In this document: one piece after another, positions 6,694-11,474 of the stretch
How the letters are laid out: each line of letters starts with the position of its first letter
Numbering within the stretch: the first letter of the stretch is position 1
DNA from: JAFGIT01 sp016929465 [NCBI: Candidatus Coatesbacteria bacterium]
GTDB taxonomy: Bacteria > B130-G9
NCBI GenBank assembly: GCA_016929465.1
Contig: JAFGIT010000359.1
Coordinates: 1 to 11,474 of the forward strand
Direction: 5' to 3'
Length of the DNA stretch: 11,474 nucleotides
Notes under the pieces: model-generated
Databases searched by the model: none
Told to the model about the DNA's origin: nothing
Seen by the model: the letters and a program-made list of their open reading frames with translations, nothing else
Translations under genes and position numbers: made by a program

Positions 6694-7539
6694 TCACCCT
6701 CCAAGGCTGTAGAACTTATTCTGTGCGCCCGAGCAGCCGGCCTCTGGCTTCGCCTCCACGGCTCGCATGATTGCCTCCAGCGCTCCGAGCTTGCGATAAG
6801 AAAAAGAAATATCACTGAAAAGGCACGGCTTCAACAAACCGTCACTCGTAAGCCTCAAGCGATTGCAGCGGCGACAGTCTCCTCCCGATCCCCCCTCGAC
6901 CACCCAAAATTCTCCATTCTCGATATCCATTCGACGGATGAACCTTGCTTCCAGCCCAAGTGAAGCTGCAAACTCCCTCACCGCGACCGCATCGGGCTCG
7001 CTGGAGGAATTCTCCACCACGCAGTTTAGCTTGGTACCGGCAAAGCCTGCATCGAGAGCCGCCTTTATTCCATTCAAGGCGTCGTCGAGATCGCCTCCGC
7101 GAGTCATCTCGCAGTATTTTTCTGGCGAGAGAGTGTCGAGGCTGATGTTCAGACGATGAAGTCCTGCATCCTTCAGTGGACGGGCAAATCTGGTCAGAAA
7201 TGTTCCGTTCGTAGTCATTGCGAGATCTCGGATGCCGTCCACCTTGGCCAACATCGACACCAAATCCAGAATCCCGCGCCGGACGAGCGGCTCCCCACCT
7301 GTGATGCGCACCTTGGTCACGCCAAGATCGACTGCGACCCTGACCACATCCAGTATCTCCTCGAACGATAGTATGTCGTCGTGCTTTACTAAAGGAACGC
7401 CATCGGCAGGCATGCAATAAACGCAGCGGAGATTGCAGCGGTCCGTTACAGAGACCCTGAGATAATCAATGCTGCGGTTGAATCTGTCGAAGAGCCGACA
7501 AGCTTTCGGCTCCCTGAATGTACCCTGCGATCTCAACAA
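6694..7539 (-). CDS. moaA: GTP 3',8-cyclase MoaA (compact form)
   Basis: 281 aa from TTG at 7539 (a second TTG follows immediately), with AGGGAG 5 nt upstream. L-F-D-R-F-N-R-S-I-D-Y-L-R-V-S-V-T-D-R-C matches the usual MoaA N-terminus, and no ATG lies upstream of it. It is a radical SAM enzyme that rearranges GTP in the first step of molybdenum-cofactor synthesis. It carries the C35-x3-C39-x2-C42 cluster, V-R-I-T-G-G-E-P, and the second Fe-S site C222-x2-C225-x13-C239 with the substrate-binding N-R-L-R-L. It ends in Gly-Gly, which is needed in MoaA for activity. Characterised MoaA proteins have about 320-340 residues. The shortfall lies between R-F-I-R-R-M (199-204) and C222, where the usual G-F-I-S-P-type segment is missing. 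It is most likely functional, but a MoaA-like radical SAM protein with altered activity is not excluded. Confidence 0.93.
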   Translation of the reverse strand: MLRSQGTFREPKACRLFDRFNRSIDYLRVSVTDRCNLRCVYCMPADGVPLVKHDDILSFEEILDVVRVAVDLGVTKVRITGGEPLVRRGILDLVSMLAKVDGIRDLAMTTNGTFLTRFARPLKDAGLHRLNISLDTLSPEKYCEMTRGGDLDDALNGIKAALDAGFAGTKLNCVVENSSSEPDAVAVREFAASLGLEARFIRRMDIENGEFWVVEGGSGGDCRRCNRLRLTSDGLLKPCLFSDISFSYRKLGALEAIMRAVEAKPEAGCSGAQNKFYSLGG

Positions 7540-7720
7540 CTGGACTCCCTGACTTAATTTGCGGCCCCCTCAAAATTCAGAGACACATTCGTGCGCTTTA
7601 TTGGAACATAGATGGTTCAATCGATGTTGGCGCACCTTGACGAGCATATAACTGAACCCTACAATAATGTAAATCAAATGGAGGTGAGGATTGCCTCGCT
7701 TCCGAGGTGGGAGGTATTCT
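7540..7720. other. Divergent promoter region between moaA and the DUF4390-ntrYX operon
   Basis: It contains a good plus-strand promoter (7637-7665). I find no convincing minus-strand promoter for moaA; the best pairs have wrong spacing. It is about the size of a molybdenum-cofactor riboswitch leader, but I recognise no such structure. TACAATAATGTA (7660-7671), a TACA/TGTA inverted repeat, overlaps the plus-strand -10. Confidence 0.5.
7637..7665 (+). promoter_or_regulatory. Sigma70-type promoter of the DUF4390-ntrY-ntrX operon
   Basis: TTGACG (7637-7642), a 17-nt spacer and TACAAT (7660-7665) match the consensus at 5 of 6 positions in each box with optimal spacing. Transcription should start near 7672, giving a short leader before the ribosome sites at 7680-7684 and 7710-7714. 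This is the strongest promoter-like sequence I found in the window. Confidence 0.65.
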
Positions 7721-8449
7721 ATGGCTTCAATCTGGTTGGGAGGCATCTTGAGAGCAACCTCCGCGTGCGCAGTTCTCGTTGCATGCATCCTGGTCTCCGC
7801 TCTTGTATCTGCTCAAACGGAGCCCGAAGCCAAGTCATCTCAAACCGCGATAGCCACATCAACGGCTTCGTTCGAGCCAGAGCCTCGAATGACAAAGCCT
7901 TCCGCCAAGATCAAGGGAAATCGACGCACGGTCATTGTCAAATCCAGACTCCTCAACTGGATGAACGATGATCTGAACGAATTCCTCGAATCGGGCCTGC
8001 CGTTGAAGCTCTCTTTCAAAGCGGCGATCTTCGAGGAGCGTGACTTCTGGTTCGACGCTCAGCTCGCCTCGATAATTATCAAGAAACAGGTCACTTACGA
8101 TCCTGTGAAGAAGACTTATACTGTGCTTACAATGCGCGGCGATAAGGAGTTCAGCACGGAGTTTGCAGATCAAGGCGAGGCGATGGATAACCTCCTGGGA
8201 TTGGAGACAGACCTGCCCATCCACCTGTTCATGGAGAAATACCCCGAACGGAAATACTATGCTGGTGTTTATTGCGACGTTGTCGCGAGCGAGATTGACC
8301 TCCCATTCAGCAGAATGATCTGGTTCCTGCGGACCGGCTACACAACCGACTGGTTCTACTCCGAAAGGATCTCTACAGCGCCCCTCAAAGGCGATGGCAA
8401 GGGCAAGCGGAGAACCGTTACCACTAGTCCACAGGGGACCAGGGAATGA
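7721..8449 (+). CDS. DUF4390-type exported protein upstream of NtrY
   Basis: 242 aa from ATG at 7721, with GGGAGG 6 nt upstream. A TTG at 7691, also with GGAGG at 6 nt, would add ten residues; ATG is preferred as the stronger codon. A signal peptide or anchor covers residues 1-31 (core A-V-L-V-A-C-I-L-V, ending V-S-A before Q-T-E). The rest resembles DUF4390: L-L-N-W-M-N-D-D-L-N-E-F-L-E-S-G-L-P-L near the start, a central charged strand R-D-F-W-F-D, Y-D-P-V-K-K-T-Y-T-V, and I-D-L-P-F...F-L-R-T-G-Y-T-T-D-W-F-Y near the end. The biochemical role of DUF4390 is unknown. Proteins of this type lie directly before ntrYX in several proteobacterial lineages, and here the stop codon overlaps the ntrY start (ATGA), implying coupled translation. 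It may act with the kinase's periplasmic sensor. The assignment rests on pattern memory and context. Confidence 0.8.
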   Translation: MASIWLGGILRATSACAVLVACILVSALVSAQTEPEAKSSQTAIATSTASFEPEPRMTKPSAKIKGNRRTVIVKSRLLNWMNDDLNEFLESGLPLKLSFKAAIFEERDFWFDAQLASIIIKKQVTYDPVKKTYTVLTMRGDKEFSTEFADQGEAMDNLLGLETDLPIHLFMEKYPERKYYAGVYCDVVASEIDLPFSRMIWFLRTGYTTDWFYSERISTAPLKGDGKGKRRTVTTSPQGTRE

Positions 8450-10758
8450 AGGAATTCCCCTCAGCAAGCCTCGGTGATGAGGCCGAAGAAGACCTGGCTG
8501 CAGACTCTGATGAGAAGCCGGAAGATCTAGCGGATCATCCGAGACGGGCGAGGCGGCGCAAGAACACAATTGCCATTCTGGCGATCTTCCTCTTGTCCGT
8601 CATGGCATCCTCCGTTCTGGTTTATATAGAGAGCGGAAGCCTCATCGACATGGAGGGAGGCAACGTATCCAGCCTCGAGCGCGGCGTTTGGCAGGCGACG
8701 CTGATGCTCAATATCCTCATCACGATGCTGCTGATCTTCTTGATCTTCCGGAATCTGATAAAGCTCTATTTCGAGCGAAAGAGGAAGAAGATCGGCGCGA
8801 GGCTTCGGACGAAACTCGTAGTCGCGTTCGTCAGTTTCAGCCTCATTCCGTCGATACTGCTCTATATGCTGGCCTCAGGTCTCGTCCGCGAGACTTTCGA
8901 CAAGCTTCTTCTCCCTGATGTCGAGCGAGTTTATCAGAATGCGCTCGACCTGGCAGGCTTCTACCATGAACAAGACGTCGATGCCACGGAGAGATTCGCC
9001 GACTACTTGGCGGGACTCATCGGCGAGAAGCAGCTCCTGCAGGAATCGAAGAGGGACGACCTCAAAGCGCTGCTAGAGGAAAAAACCGCGGAATATGGCC
9101 TCGAAGGCATTCAAGTACTCCAGGGCAAGTCCGAGATCGCCCGAATAGAAGCACCAGACGGCGGCCTTTCGGCAAAATTCTTCGAATTCGACGAAAATCG
9201 AATCGATCAATTGCTCAAAAAGAAACGAGAACGAATAGTAGAGAATCCCTCTGAGGGCGACACCGATGTGATCAGCTGTGCTGTCCCAATCAAATCAGCG
9301 GACGACACGGTGAGTGGCGCGGTTGTGGTGAAATATGTCGTCAGGCCGGAAGTCTCCGCCTCCAAAGATAGAATCTCGTCATCGATAACTCGCTACAAGC
9401 TCTTCTCCACGAAGGAGGGCTGGAAGCAGAAGATCTATGTGTTCCTCGTCCTGATCCTGACCCTGCTCATAGTCTTCGCCGCGACCTGGTTCGGATTTTA
9501 TCTCGCAAAGGTCATGACGAGACCGATCGAGAGGCTATTGAAGGGACTTCAATCGGTCGCAAGGGGGGACCTCGCTGTGCACCTTAGTGGTGAAACGAAT
9601 GATGAGATGGGCCTGCTCGTAAATGCCTTCAACAAGATGGTTGCGGACCTCAAGGCGAGCAGGACCGCCGTCAATAAAGCCGAAAGCCAGCTCTCGCGGT
9701 CCAGTCGCGACTACGACAGAAGACGACGCCACATGGAGGCGATACTCTCGAATATCGCAACAGGTGTAGTATCGCTCAACATAAAGGGAAAGGTAACAAT
9801 TGCGAACGAGGCGGCGCTATCGATGCTTAACCTCCAGGAGGAGACATGCGTCCAGCGCGACTACAAAGAGGTCTTCTTTGTTCCAGACCTGCGCGAGCTA
9901 GGTTTGCTCATTCAGGACCTGGTCAGGGGAAAACGAAGCATGCGGGAACGTGAGTGCACAGTTACGGTTCGGGGACAAACACACAATCTTCTCGTGACCC
10001 TGGCGCTTCTGAGGGACACACAGGAGAGCGAGATGGGGTTCGTGGTCGTCTTCGAGGACCTGTCACAGCTTCTGAAGGCGAAAAAAGCCGCAGCTTGGCG
10101 TGAGGTGGCCAGGAGAATAGCTCATGAAATCAAGAACCCCCTCACTCCCATTCAGCTCTATGCACAGCGCCTTCAGAAGCAATCCCAGAAGCTCGGCGCA
10201 GATGATGACGGCCTATTCAAGGAGTGCGTCGATACGATCATTCAGGAAATCAATGGGCTGAAGCTCCTGGTCAACGAATTCTCACGATTCGCGAGAATGC
10301 CTGAGGTTCAGGCGCGCCCAAGTGACCTCCATAAGATCATCACAGAGGTTCTCACCCTATATGACGGCAATTTGACAAATGCAAAGATCGAGACACATCT
10401 CGACAGCAATGTCCCGATGGCGAACCTCGATGCTGAGCAGATGAAGCAGGTATTCAGAAATCTAATAAATAACGCGCTGGAGGCGGCGAATGAATTCGTG
10501 ACGATTGACATCTCCACGAATTACGACAGCGTCCTGAAGATCGTGCGGATCGAACTTGCCGACGACGGCACAGGGATCGATAAAGAGAGCAAAGATAAAT
10601 TGTTCCTGCCATACTTCTCGACAAAGAAGCGCGGGACCGGACTTGGGCTCGCGATCGCTCAGAGGATAATTGAGGACCATGGCGGATACATTCGAGTTCA
10701 GGATAACGTCCCCAAAGGGACAAGGTTCATAATCGAGCTCCCCGGAGGGACATCATGA
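8446..10758 (+). CDS. ntrY: NtrY-type sensor histidine kinase
   Basis: 770 aa. ATG at 8446 overlaps the previous gene by 4 nt. An acidic N-terminal tail (1-30) and a basic cluster (33-39) precede membrane segments at about 40-61, 83-105 and 121-145. A periplasmic region (about 146-329), a fourth segment (330-352), a HAMP domain (353-405) and a PAS-like domain (428-538, I-L-S-N-I-A-T-G-V-V-S-L) follow. The catalytic core has the H-box R-R-I-A-H560-E-I-K-N-P-L-T-P-I-Q, N-box N-L-I-N-N-A-L-E-A, G1 D-D-G-T-G-I (706-711), F-box L-P-Y-F-S-T-K and G2 G-T-G-L-G-L (730-735). Membrane topology plus HAMP-PAS-kinase order is that of NtrY. It should autophosphorylate H560 and pass phosphate to the NtrX-like regulator encoded 40 nt downstream. 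The signal is unknown; NtrY of other bacteria is tied to nitrogen and redox status. Confidence 0.93.
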   Translation: MKEFPSASLGDEAEEDLAADSDEKPEDLADHPRRARRRKNTIAILAIFLLSVMASSVLVYIESGSLIDMEGGNVSSLERGVWQATLMLNILITMLLIFLIFRNLIKLYFERKRKKIGARLRTKLVVAFVSFSLIPSILLYMLASGLVRETFDKLLLPDVERVYQNALDLAGFYHEQDVDATERFADYLAGLIGEKQLLQESKRDDLKALLEEKTAEYGLEGIQVLQGKSEIARIEAPDGGLSAKFFEFDENRIDQLLKKKRERIVENPSEGDTDVISCAVPIKSADDTVSGAVVVKYVVRPEVSASKDRISSSITRYKLFSTKEGWKQKIYVFLVLILTLLIVFAATWFGFYLAKVMTRPIERLLKGLQSVARGDLAVHLSGETNDEMGLLVNAFNKMVADLKASRTAVNKAESQLSRSSRDYDRRRRHMEAILSNIATGVVSLNIKGKVTIANEAALSMLNLQEETCVQRDYKEVFFVPDLRELGLLIQDLVRGKRSMRERECTVTVRGQTHNLLVTLALLRDTQESEMGFVVVFEDLSQLLKAKKAAAWREVARRIAHEIKNPLTPIQLYAQRLQKQSQKLGADDDGLFKECVDTIIQEINGLKLLVNEFSRFARMPEVQARPSDLHKIITEVLTLYDGNLTNAKIETHLDSNVPMANLDAEQMKQVFRNLINNALEAANEFVTIDISTNYDSVLKIVRIELADDGTGIDKESKDKLFLPYFSTKKRGTGLGLAIAQRIIEDHGGYIRVQDNVPKGTRFIIELPGGTS

Positions 10759-10798
10759 CCAGCGTTTGTTTGAGTCTTGATAGAGAAGGCTATGCGAT

Positions 10799-11474
10799 AT
10801 GGTTGATAAAGTAGGCGAACGGATACTGGTAGTTGACGACAACGCCACGATAAGGTCATCTCTGACGGCCGTTCTGACCGATGAGGGCTTCGAGGTATCG
10901 GCCGTGGCTGATGCTACGGAAACCTTCGAATTTCTCGAGAGTAATGCGCCGGCGGTAGTCCTGCTAGATATATGGCTTCCCGGAACGAGCGGCATGGATG
11001 CTCTCAAGAGAATCAGACAGGATTACCCCGAAACCACGGTCATCATGATTTCGGGTCATGGCACGATCGAGTTGTCGGTCCAGGCGATGAAGCTGGGCGC
11101 CTATGGTTTCATCGAGAAGCCGATCTCCCTGGAGAATCTCCTGCAGCAGATACAGCACGCCCTCGATTCCAGGCGTCAAAACATGCAGATTCGCGCCCTG
11201 AAGCAGCGGATCAGCCGCAAATATGAACTCGTTGGCAAGAGCAAGGCGATAGAGGTGATTCGGGAGCAGGCAGTTCAGGCGGCACCTTCCAACGCACGTG
11301 TCCTGATAATGGGTGAAAACGGAACCGGAAAAGAACTAGTTGCCGGATTGATCCACGAGGCTAGCTTGCGGAAGGATGGCCCTTTCGTAGAGGTGAATTG
11401 CGCGGCCATTCCTGAGGAGCTCATAGAGAGCGAGCTATTCGGGCACGAAAAGGGAGCCTTTACGGGGGCGACCA
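10799..11474 (+). CDS. ntrX: Partial NtrX-type sigma54-activating response regulator
   Basis: It starts at ATG 10799, with GAAGG about 9 nt upstream, and is open to the right edge (225 complete codons), so the rest of the AAA+ and the DNA-binding domain are missing. Residues 8-120 are a receiver domain: acidic pair D13-D14, phospho-acceptor D57 in [17 protein letters not shown] and F-I-E-K107-P. The D-I-W-L and G-A-Y-x-F-I-E-K-P wording is typical of NtrX. The sigma54-interaction AAA+ domain begins near 143 with L-V-G-K-S, Walker A G-E-N-G-T-G-K178-E, and [13 protein letters not shown]. The GAFTGA loop (219-224), which contacts sigma54, is intact. It should activate sigma54 promoters when phosphorylated by the adjacent kinase. 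The 40-nt gap after ntrY supports co-transcription. Confidence 0.93.
   Translation, partial: MVDKVGERILVVDDNATIRSSLTAVLTDEGFEVSAVADATETFEFLESNAPAVVLLDIWLPGTSGMDALKRIRQDYPETTVIMISGHGTIELSVQAMKLGAYGFIEKPISLENLLQQIQHALDSRRQNMQIRALKQRISRKYELVGKSKAIEVIREQAVQAAPSNARVLIMGENGTGKELVAGLIHEASLRKDGPFVEVNCAAIPEELIESELFGHEKGAFTGAT

Noticed and set aside
7627-7640. Sigma54-like TTGGCGCACCTTGA upstream of the DUF4390 gene
   Set aside because: The spacing between the GG and the second element is 10 nt instead of 12, and the invariant GC is GA. The sigma70 match overlapping it is much better.
7540-7690. Possible molybdenum-cofactor riboswitch upstream of moaA
   Set aside because: The leader length would allow one, but I could not identify the expected multi-stem conserved core on the minus strand. 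A covariance-model search would decide.
7859-8569. Minus-strand 236-residue open frame
   Set aside because: It is antisense to the DUF4390 and ntrY genes, which have signal peptide, family motifs and coupled starts; this frame has none.

Overview
The window looks like part of a chromosome from an uncultured diderm (Gram-negative type) bacterium with moderately GC-rich DNA. The evidence is two secreted proteins with Sec signal peptides, an NtrYX-type transmembrane two-component system, a DUF4390 protein directly upstream of NtrY, good Shine-Dalgarno sites and frequent TTG starts. The secreted-protein architecture (an Ig-like domain joined to a SUMF1-like domain or to solenoid repeats) resembles proteins common in metagenome-derived candidate phyla. 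I cannot name the lineage from this sequence. I see no mobile elements, CRISPR arrays, tRNA or rRNA genes.

Left part (1-3516, minus strand): two consecutive genes for exported proteins. The first to be transcribed encodes a signal peptide, an Ig-like domain and a SUMF1/FGE-fold domain without the catalytic cysteine pair. The second runs off the left edge. It encodes a thioredoxin/TlpA-like domain that has lost its nucleophilic cysteine, an Ig-like domain resembling that of its neighbour, a long unrecognised middle, and six copies of a D-x-x-G-x-D-x-Y repeat. A divergent intergenic region (3517-3855) with two palindromes separates them from a plus-strand gene for a membrane-anchored SGNH-hydrolase-like protein (3856-5127). 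That gene converges on the moa operon across a hairpin-bearing spacer (5128-5223).

Middle part (5224-7539, minus strand): a compact molybdenum-cofactor operon, moaA - moaC - (MOSC::MogA fusion). MoaA and MoaC make cyclic pyranopterin monophosphate from GTP. The MogA/MoaB half of the fusion would adenylylate molybdopterin before metal insertion, and the MOSC half probably handles sulfur or the cofactor. The molybdopterin synthase genes (moaD, moaE) and moeA are not in the window. MoaA is short (281 aa), but both of its Fe-S cluster motifs and the C-terminal Gly-Gly are present.

Right part (7540-11474, plus strand): a good sigma70-type promoter (7637-7665) precedes a DUF4390 exported protein. 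Its gene overlaps by 4 nt that of a 770-aa NtrY-type histidine kinase. An NtrX-type sigma54-activator response regulator follows, cut by the right edge just after its GAFTGA motif. These three genes form an operon divergent from moaACB. NtrYX systems are linked to nitrogen and redox/respiratory control in other bacteria, and molybdenum cofactor serves respiratory oxidoreductases, so a functional link is plausible but not shown here.
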